DNA of 64,000 nucleotides, from contig NZ_VOSW01000028.1 in NCBI RefSeq assembly GCF_009690905.1, positions 31,394 through 95,393 on the forward strand, written 5' to 3'. The stretch comes from Paraburkholderia madseniana (GTDB lineage Bacteria > Pseudomonadota > Gammaproteobacteria > Burkholderiales > Burkholderiaceae). A program made the translations under genes and the position numbers. This document shows positions 25,319-33,678 of the stretch, one piece after another. The notes below the pieces were generated by a model. That model was given only the letters and a program-made list of their open reading frames with translations, did not search any database and was not told where the DNA came from. Within the stretch, counting starts at the first letter, position 1, and every line of letters begins with the position of its first letter.

Positions 25319-27865
25319 TCACTGCGGCACGATCGCACTACCCGATCGCGCGGCGATCAGGAAGCAGCGCTCGCAGAATCGTTCGGGACGCCCCGGAAAG
25401 ACGATGGGTTTTGTCATCGGCCCCACACAAGCGTGGCTGGCCGCATGCACCAGTGACCGGCCCTCGGTAGAGCCGACAATGCCGTTCCGCGTGATCTCCA
25501 CTTCCGAACCGCCACCGTTGATGCGGATGCCCCGTTTCGCCTTCAACTCGATCCAGCCGTCCGTACTCATGATCTCGACCGCCCGTTGGGCAATGATTTC
25601 GACGCGGTCGTTCTGCGCCTCGACACGCACCTTCCCTGACGCGGCGACGAGCCTGATACCGAGCTTGTGCACAAACAGCGAGAAAGCATTCGCAACGCTC
25701 GCAAAAAACGATGTACCAGCTACCACGGCGACATGGCCTCCGGTCGTCAGCGCGAGGTTCTCATCGCTCGCGAGGTGCGTGCTGCCTGCCGTGGTGGTCT
25801 GGATGCCCGCGGGGCTCGAGAGCGTCAGATGCGGTTCCGCAAACTCGGGGAATGGGCTGTCACTCGTCGGTGCGGCACCGCGGAGCCCATCGTTCTGTGT
25901 CTTGATCGCCTTGGTGAGCGCGCTCTGGTCAGCGCCCTGCTGCTGTGCGCCATGCTCCTGCACGAGTCCAGTCAAGCCTTCGTGGAGTCTATGGGCCTGC
26001 TCGAGCCGCGCCATCGTTTCGCTCATGTCCTTGACGTAGGATCGTGCGTTGGGTCGTGCCTCCGTCGTTATGAGCATCCCTTTCGCGGCGCGCAGCACGC
26101 CCCAAAAATCCGTACGCAGTTCATAGCCTTCGCCACGCGCGTCCTGCCGCCCCTTGTTGCCGAGAACGCGCCGCAGGAAGCCGAGGCTCAGTTGCGAGGC
26201 GCCGTGATCGCTGGACAGTTGTGTCTGGATTTCGCCCGAGGTATCGTCCTGCACAAAGTGATTCGCTCGGCCACCACCAAGCTCGCGGCTGCGAAACCCG
26301 GACAGCGCCTGGTTGTCCGGCAGTTTCCATGCCGGTAGCTGGAACGCGTTGGCGACGCGGCCTGTCACGATCGGCAGGTCAGGATCACCGTTAAGGTGAT
26401 CGACGAGCACTTCCTCACCGATACGAGGCAGATGCGTCGCGCCGAACTGGTTGCCCTGCCACGGTGACGACACGCGCACCCAGCAACTCGAACGCTGGTC
26501 GTGCAAGCCCCGCCGGTCCCAGTTAAATTGCACCTTCACCCGGCCATAGGCATCAGTCCAGATTTCCTGGTTCTCAGGACCGACCACCATGGCGCTTTGT
26601 GGACCAGACGTGCGCGGTTTCTCAATAGTCCTGGCGAGCCGGAATGTCTCGCTAGCCGGCTCAATCTCGAAGTCCGTCGTGCAACGGTAGCGCTGCCCCG
26701 TACCGCTTGCCTCGCCGGTCTCCTCGATATCGAGCGTCGCGGAAACCACAAGGTATTCACGGTTTGCGGCCGTCTGCGGATAATGCGTCAGCGCGAAGGT
26801 CCGGCCGACCACGAGGCTGCGCAAGTTGCCCTGGCCCTTCGCCCGCAATCCGCCGCAGCGAAACGCCTGCAATCGCACTCTCGATAGATGTTCAGCTTCG
26901 CGCTGTGGCTGGTTATGCTCGCCCGTAAGCCCCGTTGCACCCGCCTGCGGCTGCGCAAAATCGCCCCACGCGTAAATTGCCTGCCGTGCCTGCGCGGTGT
27001 CGCGCGGGTCTTCGTATCTAGCCGTCAAGTCCGCGTGGGGCCGCGTGTAATCGTAGTCGACGCTCGAGACGGATCCAGCCGTCAGACTGTTTTGCACCGC
27101 AAGTGCGTGGACGTGCTCCTTATCGAGCCGCTGACCCGTAGGCCCTTGATAACGGATCGTGCGATACCCCTCGTCTTGCGGATGGTTCGCGGCCATCGCG
27201 TCGGCAAGCACCAGGCGGTGTTTGCCGTCGCCATGTTCGAACCAGTAATAGATGCCCCACTCCTCCCAGAGCCGTTGAAGAAACGTCCAGTCGCTTTCCC
27301 AGTGCTGGCACTGGATATCACGCCTGGGGTACGGCGTGCGTGGACCGGGTCCGAACAGACGTTTCTCGACGGGGAACGTATAGGCTGACAGCACCGCATC
27401 CGTGATTTCCACGACGTCGAGGTCCTGGAACAACCGGCAATTCTGGTTCTTCGTGGCAAGCCAGAGCCACGGGCGCAGCACCAATTCGCAAACGATCGAG
27501 CGGCCTTCCTCGCGCACAATGCGCGCGGACGTAACGACGCCGGTGATTTCTCGAGTCTGCGCACCGGCATTCCCCGAGTCAGTTTGCCCCGATATGTCTT
27601 GAACGAACCGGCCGTTGCCTTCGAGCTCGATCGCCACAGTAACCTCGGTGCCGATCAGCCTGTCGAGTTCGATGTTCGCTGCAACACTCGGAGCAAAGGC
27701 TAGCGCGTCTGCCGTCTTCAATACGAGCGTGTACTCGAACAGTTCGCCGAGCGTTTCGGTGCCGCGTAGGCGCACCGGACAGAGGACCGGCAAACCATCG
27801 AGGCCACGGGTGGGCAACGCGGAACCCGAAACCGCCAAAGTGCGGGACTGGATAGGAATGGACAT
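25319..27865 (-). CDS. vgrG: Type VI secretion spike protein VgrG
   Basis: The 848-residue protein has the N-terminal gp27-like part (about 30-400, including TEVTVAIELEGNGRFVQDIS and WTFLQRLWEEWGIYYWFEHG), the gp5/OB-fold and needle region (WVRVSSPWQGNQFGATHLPR, EEVLVDHLNGDPDLPIVTG) and a C-terminal DUF2345 segment with beta-repeats (LTTGGHVAVVAGTSFFASVA). The last 30 residues form a short tail with FCERCF. It is the first gene of the island vgrG - adaptor - three immunity candidates - Tle1-like effector. No PAAR or core T6SS genes are in the window, so this is an orphan vgrG cluster. Confidence 0.93.
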   Translation of the reverse strand: MSIPIQSRTLAVSGSALPTRGLDGLPVLCPVRLRGTETLGELFEYTLVLKTADALAFAPSVAANIELDRLIGTEVTVAIELEGNGRFVQDISGQTDSGNAGAQTREITGVVTSARIVREEGRSIVCELVLRPWLWLATKNQNCRLFQDLDVVEITDAVLSAYTFPVEKRLFGPGPRTPYPRRDIQCQHWESDWTFLQRLWEEWGIYYWFEHGDGKHRLVLADAMAANHPQDEGYRTIRYQGPTGQRLDKEHVHALAVQNSLTAGSVSSVDYDYTRPHADLTARYEDPRDTAQARQAIYAWGDFAQPQAGATGLTGEHNQPQREAEHLSRVRLQAFRCGGLRAKGQGNLRSLVVGRTFALTHYPQTAANREYLVVSATLDIEETGEASGTGQRYRCTTDFEIEPASETFRLARTIEKPRTSGPQSAMVVGPENQEIWTDAYGRVKVQFNWDRRGLHDQRSSCWVRVSSPWQGNQFGATHLPRIGEEVLVDHLNGDPDLPIVTGRVANAFQLPAWKLPDNQALSGFRSRELGGGRANHFVQDDTSGEIQTQLSSDHGASQLSLGFLRRVLGNKGRQDARGEGYELRTDFWGVLRAAKGMLITTEARPNARSYVKDMSETMARLEQAHRLHEGLTGLVQEHGAQQQGADQSALTKAIKTQNDGLRGAAPTSDSPFPEFAEPHLTLSSPAGIQTTTAGSTHLASDENLALTTGGHVAVVAGTSFFASVANAFSLFVHKLGIRLVAASGKVRVEAQNDRVEIIAQRAVEIMSTDGWIELKAKRGIRINGGGSEVEITRNGIVGSTEGRSLVHAASHACVGPMTKPIVFPGRPERFCERCFLIAARSGSAIVPQ

Positions 27866-28366
27866 GATCTTGAGTCATACGTCGTCGCACCAAGGCCGGC
27901 TCGGGCGGACGGTTCATGCGTTACAAGCAGGAAAAGGATCGTCTGCTCGCCCCATGGCTAACCCGAGCTGGGTCAGGGGCGTGACGAAAAAAGGGAAATG
28001 GCGTGGCAGCCGGGCCTCAGCCCTATCACGATAAGTCGTTCGGTCTCTGACATCACGAGTAGTCCTTTTTGTTGTCTCGTGATGAAATTAACGGAAGACG
28101 AAGAAAACTGCTATGAGAGCAGTCTGCTTTTGTCCTATTTTTACAAAACTTCACAGCCTTTATGGTTTTCACCGAAATCGGGACGTAACCTTGCGTCACG
28201 GTCCGTTCGGCGTCATCCGGCGTGTTGACACGTCGTGTCGGCGCGTGCGTCCGGTCGAGCCAAACCGTGTGGTTTGGCGGCCGGAGCACACGCCAGTGTC
28301 AAACGCAATTGTTGCCGGTGCCGAGCTTGAGTTTCGGGCGGTGGGTCCGGCGTTCAGTCAACCCCT
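27866..28366. promoter_or_regulatory. Upstream region of vgrG with several inverted repeats
   Basis: This 501-base gap has no convincing gene. It includes an AT-rich stretch around 28080-28160 likely to hold the vgrG promoter. Inverted repeats are CATCACGAG/CTCGTGATG (28051-28059 and 28076-28084), GACACG-T-CGTGTC (28227-28239) and GCCAAACC/GGTTTGGC with a GTGT loop (28259-28278). The last lies about 90 bases after the choX stop and may help end the cho operon, but it has no T-run. Confidence 0.5.
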
Positions 28367-29302
28367 TCACTTCCCCGCAACGTAGGCCTTCACCGCCGGC
28401 AACCCATCCTTCCCGTCAAAGGTCTTCACGCCGGCAAGCCACTTGTCGAGCACAGCCGGATTCGCCTTCAGCCAGTCCTTCGCCGCTTTGTTCGGATCCG
28501 TCTTGTTCGTGATCGGCAGCATCACGTGGTTCTCGATATCCGTCGTGAACTGCAGGTTCGACACGAGCTTCGCGACGTTCGGACAACGCGCCGAGTAATC
28601 GTTCGGTGTGACCGTCAGCACTCTGGCTTCGCCGTAGTTCGGGCCGAACACGTCGTCACCGCCGGACAGGTAATCGATCTTCATCTGCACGTTCATCGGA
28701 TGCGGTTCCCAGCCGAGGAACACGATCGGCTTCTTGTCGCGAACCGCGCGATTCACTTCGACCAGCATGCCCGCCTCGCTCGACTCCACCAGCTTGAACT
28801 TGCCAAGACCGTACTGGTTGCTGTCGATCATCTTCTTGATCAGCGCATTGCCGTCGTTACCCGGTTCTATGCCATAAATCTTGCCGTCGAGCTTGTCGTA
28901 GTTCTTCGCGATGTCGGCGAAGGTTTTGATGCCCGCCTGATACGCGTAGTCCGGCACGGCCAGCGTGTATTTCGCTCCAGTCAGGTTCGGCGTAGGCAGC
29001 ACGGTGAGCTGGCCGGCCTTCTTGAACGGATCGATCATCGGGTCCATGGTCGGCGACCAGTAGCCGAGGAACACATCGATCTGCTTGCTCTTCACCCCCG
29101 CAAAGGTGATCGGCACCGAAGCGATGGTTTTGGTCGGCTTGTAGCCGAGCCCTTCCAGCACGGTCGAAGCGAGACCGGTCGTCGCCGCGATATCGGTCCA
29201 GCCGACGTCGGCGAACCGGACGTCCCGGCAGGTGGCAGGTTCCGCGGCAAGGACAGATGACACCGACAGCGCGCACAACGACGCAGCCCACAAACGTTTC
29301 AT
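28367..29302 (-). CDS. choX: Choline ABC transporter, periplasmic substrate-binding protein
   Basis: The 311-residue protein has a signal peptide (MKRLWAASLCALSVSSVLAA) and a glycine-betaine/choline type II binding fold. It contains VRFADVGWTDIAATTGL, DVFLGYWSPTMDPMI and IVFLGWEPHPMNVQMKIDYL, with aromatic residues suited to a quaternary-ammonium cage. The start at 29302 has the signal sequence immediately after it. It is the distal gene of choV-choW-regulator-choX. Confidence 0.9.
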   Translation of the reverse strand: MKRLWAASLCALSVSSVLAAEPATCRDVRFADVGWTDIAATTGLASTVLEGLGYKPTKTIASVPITFAGVKSKQIDVFLGYWSPTMDPMIDPFKKAGQLTVLPTPNLTGAKYTLAVPDYAYQAGIKTFADIAKNYDKLDGKIYGIEPGNDGNALIKKMIDSNQYGLGKFKLVESSEAGMLVEVNRAVRDKKPIVFLGWEPHPMNVQMKIDYLSGGDDVFGPNYGEARVLTVTPNDYSARCPNVAKLVSNLQFTTDIENHVMLPITNKTDPNKAAKDWLKANPAVLDKWLAGVKTFDGKDGLPAVKAYVAGK

Positions 29303-29410
29303 GGCGTTCCCTTTGGGTGATTGATGCTTCACTGGTTTTAATAATCGGATTTTCAAAGTGCGACTTCTTGCGTCGACTTCATTGACGTCAACTCACTCAT
29401 GCAGACTCAT

Positions 29411-30412
29411 CTACGCAGACAACCGTCTCTCTACACTCGGCGCGTGACCAAACTGCGCGCGATAGGCCTTACTGAAATGGCACGGCGAATGAAAACCGCA
29501 CACAGCCGTTACCCGCGCGATCGACGCATCCGTATTGCGCAACAGTTCACGCGCACGACGCAAACGCAGCGTCAGGTAATAGTGCGTCGGCGATACGCTC
29601 AGAAACATCTTGAACATCCGCTGCAAATGGCGTTGCGACAGATGCACGAGCCGCGCGAGTTCGTCGAGCGACAACGGCTCTTCGATATTCGCTTCCATCA
29701 AGCGCACGACTTCGATCAATTCCGCTCGCGAGAAGCCGACCCGCGCGTCGACGGGAATATGCTGATAATCCGTCGACCCGCGAATCCGCTCGACGATGAA
29801 CTGCTCTGACACTTGCGCGGCGACGGCATGGCCAAGGCGCATGCCGACCAGGTTCAGCATCAGATCGAGTGGCGCGGTGCCGCCGGTGCAGGTCATCCGG
29901 TCACGGTCGATCACGAACAGTTCATCGGCAAAACGCACGTGCGGGTAACTCTTGTGCAACGGGGACATGTCTTCCCAATGCACGGTACAGCGATAACCGT
30001 CGAGCAGATTCGCAGCCAGCAGCGCGTACGGTCCCGTGCAAATACCGCCAAGCGGAATGCCCTTCGACGCAACATCTTGCAGCAAGGCGATGATCGTCTC
30101 GTCCACGTAGTCGCGCACATGCCAGCCGGCACAGACGATCAGCACATCGGGCATGCCCGCTTCGACCAGCGTCGTGGTCGGCTTCACGGTGATGCCGTTA
30201 CTCGCCCGCGCCGGTTCGCCGTCCGGCGTAATCACCGACCATGTGTAGTGCTGCGCGCGACCCACGTAGTTGGCCATGCGCAGCACCTCGACCGCGCTCG
30301 TGAACGCGATCATCGAAAAGTTCGGCAGCGTCAGAAAGCCGAAGTGCGCGAGCCCGGACAGCGGCGAGTCTGATGGAGCCTCAACAACAGGAGAGATCGC
30401 GTCGCGCTTCAT
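29411..30412 (-). CDS. GATase1-AraC activator inside the choline transporter operon, GbdR-like
   Basis: The 333-residue protein has a GATase1-like ligand domain (Cys elbow in GGICTGPYALL) and a C-terminal AraC domain (DELARLVHLSQRHLQRMFKM, CGFHSPCHFSKAY). It is a close paralogue of the regulator at 4282, sharing FSMIAFTSAVEVLRMANY, VIDRDRMTCTGGTAPLD and SPTHYYLTLRLRRARELL. It starts seven bases after choW, so it is cotranscribed with choV and choW. In Pseudomonas, gbdR lies beside cbcXWV, so this copy is the better positional match to GbdR. Confidence 0.85.
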   Translation of the reverse strand: MKRDAISPVVEAPSDSPLSGLAHFGFLTLPNFSMIAFTSAVEVLRMANYVGRAQHYTWSVITPDGEPARASNGITVKPTTTLVEAGMPDVLIVCAGWHVRDYVDETIIALLQDVASKGIPLGGICTGPYALLAANLLDGYRCTVHWEDMSPLHKSYPHVRFADELFVIDRDRMTCTGGTAPLDLMLNLVGMRLGHAVAAQVSEQFIVERIRGSTDYQHIPVDARVGFSRAELIEVVRLMEANIEEPLSLDELARLVHLSQRHLQRMFKMFLSVSPTHYYLTLRLRRARELLRNTDASIARVTAVCGFHSPCHFSKAYRAQFGHAPSVERRLSA

Positions 30413-30419
30413 AGGCGGC

Positions 30420-31322
30420 TCAGCCGTGCTGTGCCGCCGGCGCCCGGCGCACCTTCATGACGCTGCGCAAGCCCGACAACAGAGGCGCCCGCGCCGTGCC
30501 AGGCGAGCGGCCGAAGCTTTCCGTGATGCGGTCGAGAATGATCGCCAGCATCACCACCGAGAGACCGCTTTCGAAACCAAGGCCGATATCGAGCCGCTGA
30601 ATACTCGCCAGCACGTCGTTGCCGAGACCGCCCGCGCCGACCATCGAGGCGATGATCACCATCGAGAGCGCCATCATGATGGTCTGGTTCACGCCGGTCA
30701 TGATCGACGGCAGTGCGTTCGGAAACTGCACCTTGTAGAGCAATTGCAGGGGCGTGCAGCCGAACGCCTGCCCTGCTTCGACGATTTCGCGATTCACATG
30801 CTTGATGCCGAGCGACGTGAGACGCACAGCAGGCGGCATGGCGAAGATCACCGTGGAAAGAATCCCCGGCACGCGGCCGAGACCGAACAGCATGGCCGCC
30901 GGAATCAGGTAGACGAACGCGGGCATGGTCTGCATCAGATCGAGCACGGGGCGCACCATCATTTCGACGGTGCGGCTCTTCGCGGTCCAGATGCCGAGCG
31001 GCACGCCGAGCAACAGGCTGATCAAGGTCGACGAGAGCGTGAGACCGAGCGTGATCACCATCTGATCCCAGAAGCCGGTGCCGTAGATCAGCAGCATCGC
31101 CAGCAACGTGAACAGCGCGAAACGCCAGCCCACCCGCCACAAGCCGACACCGACGAAAAACGCCATCAGCGCCCACATCGGCACCGCTTGCAGGCCGTGC
31201 TCGATCAGCGCGGCAAAACTCTCGATGACCTTGCCGATGGAATCGAAGGTTTTTGCGTCGTGGTCGAGCAGGTAGTGAACGCCGTGATCGACCCAGGCGC
31301 CAAGTGGAATGACTTCAGACAT
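30420..31322 (-). CDS. choW: Choline ABC transporter permease
   Basis: The 300-residue integral membrane protein has the binding-protein-dependent permease signature (EAGQAFGCTPLQLLYKVQFP) and about six membrane segments, including LMAFFVGVGLWRVGWRFALF and TLISLLLGVPLGIW. It overlaps the end of choV by eight bases and ends seven bases before the GATase1-AraC gene. Confidence 0.9.
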   Translation of the reverse strand: MSEVIPLGAWVDHGVHYLLDHDAKTFDSIGKVIESFAALIEHGLQAVPMWALMAFFVGVGLWRVGWRFALFTLLAMLLIYGTGFWDQMVITLGLTLSSTLISLLLGVPLGIWTAKSRTVEMMVRPVLDLMQTMPAFVYLIPAAMLFGLGRVPGILSTVIFAMPPAVRLTSLGIKHVNREIVEAGQAFGCTPLQLLYKVQFPNALPSIMTGVNQTIMMALSMVIIASMVGAGGLGNDVLASIQRLDIGLGFESGLSVVMLAIILDRITESFGRSPGTARAPLLSGLRSVMKVRRAPAAQHG

Positions 31323-32493
31323 GGGAACCTCGATGGCGCGTGAGAACGTTCAGCACGTTCGTCTTGTTGACCGAACCGCAGTAGGAGCCGTCCGCTTCGA
31401 CGACCGGCAGCGGCGCACGGCTTGCCACCACGCGTTCGACGACGTCGTCTAACGGCGTGGTGCGGCGGATGCACTCGATGTGATTGAGCTGCGGCGACGC
31501 GCTGCCCATCGCATCGCGGCACACGAAGCCGCGGAACTTGCGCTCGCTGTCGAGCACGAAGGCGTATTCGGCGCTGCCGTTGAGCGTCGCGGCCACGCTC
31601 GAGGCGTCGATCTGCGGCGAATGCTGCATGAGCGGCACGGCGTCGGTCTGCATCAGGTCGCCGGCCGTCAGATAGCGGCTGGTGTCGATGCCTTCGAAGA
31701 ACGCCCGCACATAGTCGTCGGCGGGATTGGTGATGATTTGCTGGGGCGTGCCGACCTGTACGACCTTGCCGCCTTCCATGATCGCGATCCGGGTGCCGAT
31801 GCGCATCGCCTCTTCCAGATCGTGCGAGACGAACAGGATGGTGCGCTGCTGCTCGCGTTGCAGATCGAGCAGCACGTTCTGCATTTCCTTGCGTTTGAGC
31901 GGATCGAGCGCGGAGAACGCCTCGTCCATGATCATCAGCGACGGGTTGACTGCCAACGCCCGCGCCAGACCCACGCGTTGCTGCATGCCGCCGGACAACT
32001 GGGCCGGCAACTTTTCCGCGAACGGTGCGAGGCCGACCTGTTCGAGCACCGTCATGGCGCGTTTTTCGCGCTCCTTCTTGCCGACGCCTGCCACTTCCAG
32101 CCCGAACGCCGCGTTGGACAGCACCGTGCGTTGCGGCATCAGCGCGAAGGACTGGAACACCATGCTCATGTCCTTGCGGCGCAGCGCCGTCAGTTCCGAG
32201 CGCGGCACGCTGGCCACGTCGCGGCCGTCGATCAGCACCTTGCCGGCCGTCGGCTCGACGAGACGGTTGATCAGGCGAATCAGCGTCGACTTGCCGGAGC
32301 CGGACAGGCCCATCAGCACGAAGATCTCGCCTTCCTTGACTTCGAACGATACGTTATGGACGCCGACTATCTGACCGGTGCGCGCGAAGACTTCTTCTTT
32401 GGTTGCGCCGCCTGCCAGCATGCCGATCGCCTGTTTCGGGTTGGTGCCGAACACCTTGCACAGCCCTTCGACCACGACCTTGGGGGAATTCAT
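31315..32493 (-). CDS. choV: Choline ABC transporter ATPase
   Basis: The 392-residue ATPase has Walker A (GLSGSGKSTLIRL), signature LSGGMQQRVGLARAL, Walker B (LMIMDEAFSALD) and H-loop (ILFVSHDLEEA), with a C-terminal CBS-domain region (about 280-392). The N-terminal KVFGTNPKQAIGML segment is typical of ChoV/ProV. The ATG at 32493 has AGGAG eight bases upstream. It is the first gene of the operon. CBS domains in this family sense ionic strength or adenosine nucleotides. Confidence 0.92.
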   Translation of the reverse strand: MNSPKVVVEGLCKVFGTNPKQAIGMLAGGATKEEVFARTGQIVGVHNVSFEVKEGEIFVLMGLSGSGKSTLIRLINRLVEPTAGKVLIDGRDVASVPRSELTALRRKDMSMVFQSFALMPQRTVLSNAAFGLEVAGVGKKEREKRAMTVLEQVGLAPFAEKLPAQLSGGMQQRVGLARALAVNPSLMIMDEAFSALDPLKRKEMQNVLLDLQREQQRTILFVSHDLEEAMRIGTRIAIMEGGKVVQVGTPQQIITNPADDYVRAFFEGIDTSRYLTAGDLMQTDAVPLMQHSPQIDASSVAATLNGSAEYAFVLDSERKFRGFVCRDAMGSASPQLNHIECIRRTTPLDDVVERVVASRAPLPVVEADGSYCGSVNKTNVLNVLTRHRGSHV

Positions 32494-33263
32494 TGAATGC
32501 TCTCCTCGCTTGGCGGACGTCCGTCCGCGCTGTGCATACATAGTTGCCAGAAAAAAGTACGCCTAGCCGACTATTTGCGACAACCACATGTGGAAATGCG
32601 ACACCGCCGTCGCGCGGGCGCCGGCTGGCGGCGGGCAAAGCCCCGTTGGGTAAGGGTCTGCGAGGTGTTGGAGGGGATAGCCGGCCGTGTCGCGCCAGAG
32701 CAAGTGAGGGTGGTCTGGAGGAAAAAACGGCTGTGCGGACGACGTGGCAGGCGCATTTTGCCGCGACGCAGCAAGCCCGCCGTTGCTCAGCGGGCGTCGT
32801 TGCGCGCCCGCGAGGTGGGCGCCATGATCAATGATCGAGGCTCAATGACGGGCGCGAACCACTTGTAGCAGACGGTCCGCCCGCGAAAAATACCAGATCG
32901 CAAGGCCGCCCAGCACCGGGTACATGCAATACAGGCGCGCGAGCGCCCAAACCTCAGCAGAAAAGCCCATTGCGATTCCCCGCCCATCGTGGATGCCATT
33001 CGGCAAAATTTGAAACGGCGCGACCTGGCTATTGATTGCCGGTTCGAGCCGAAAACAGCGCCGCTGGTTGCACGCAGGGAAGGAAAGCCGGAGGTCTGGC
33101 CGGTTCATCGTGCACGGAAATCATTAGGGCAACCTTAAGGCTGCGTGCCGTTACTCCGTGTTACGAATCTCGCATCCCTCTTGCACCTGCAAACCGCGGC
33201 CCTGCCTACACTGCGCACCATCTCCACTGTCATCGCCAGCAACCATCAGGCGAAAAGAAAAAC
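32494..33263. other. Intergenic region upstream of choV and of the charged secreted protein
   Basis: This 770-base gap holds the choV promoter on the minus strand and the promoter of the plus-strand gene at 33264. Apart from one short membrane-protein frame (32842-32970), I see no credible gene or repeat in it. Confidence 0.4.
32842..32970 (-). CDS. Possible 42-residue membrane protein
   Basis: The frame MGFSAEVWALARLYCMYPVL continues with GGLAIWYFSRADRLLQVVRARH. It has one hydrophobic segment followed by a basic tail, and a GGGGAA about eight bases before the ATG. It is short and unrecognised; it could be chance. A longer in-frame start exists at 33108 but the extension looks non-coding. 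Confidence 0.3.
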   Translation of the reverse strand: MGFSAEVWALARLYCMYPVLGGLAIWYFSRADRLLQVVRARH

Positions 33264-33587
33264 ATGCGCAAGAACCTATTATCAGTGTTTCTCGGCGGCG
33301 CGATATTAGTGGCTTCCACAGTCGCTTCCGCGCACGTCGACGTGGGCATCGGCATCGGCATTCCCGGGCCGGTTTTCGTGCCTGCGGAACCGGCCTACAT
33401 TGCGCCTCCGCCGGTCGTTTATGCGCCCCCGCCGGTGGTGGAATATGGCTACGGCTACGGCGACGACTGGCGCGCCCGCGAGTGGCATGAGCGTCAGGAG
33501 TGGCGCGAACGACGGTGGCGCCACCACGAGCATGAGGAGCACGAGCGCGAATGGCGCGAGCGCCATGGTTGGGGGGATGGGGATTGA
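33264..33587 (+). CDS. Secreted PXV-motif protein with His/Glu/Arg/Trp-rich tail
   Basis: The 107-residue product has a signal peptide (MRKNLLSVFLGGAILVASTV then ASA), a middle part with repeated GIGIGIPGPVFVPAEPAYIA and PPPVVYAPPPVVEYGYGYG motifs, and a C-terminal 40 residues almost wholly of Trp, Arg, His and Glu. Such PXPV-type proteins are common in Burkholderia as small exported proteins of unknown function. The tail suggests an amphipathic or metal-binding helix, which is inference. GCGAAAAGAAAA precedes the ATG. Confidence 0.75.
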   Translation: MRKNLLSVFLGGAILVASTVASAHVDVGIGIGIPGPVFVPAEPAYIAPPPVVYAPPPVVEYGYGYGDDWRAREWHERQEWRERRWRHHEHEEHEREWRERHGWGDGD

Positions 33588-33639
33588 GGCCAACGAAGTG
33601 GCGGCGCATGGCCGGTAAAGGGCTTGTTGTGCGGCCGGC

Positions 33640-33663
33640 CGCCTCAGGAAACTCGCTGAGGCG
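33640..33663. terminator. Hairpin between convergent genes
   Basis: CGCCTCAG (33640-33647) and CTGAGGCG (33656-33663) form an 8-bp stem with an 8-base loop, between the secreted-protein gene and the lipoprotein gene, which converge here. No T-run follows. Confidence 0.5.
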
Positions 33664-33678
33664 TGCCTTGCCTGCTAC

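Noticed and set aside
28053..28289. A 78-codon minus-strand frame upstream of vgrG
   Set aside because: It has no ribosome site or recognisable domain, and it covers the inverted repeats and AT-rich sequence expected of a promoter.
32497..32868. A 123-codon plus-strand frame upstream of choV
   Set aside because: Arg-rich with no domain, no good ribosome site, and it overlaps the choV promoter region.
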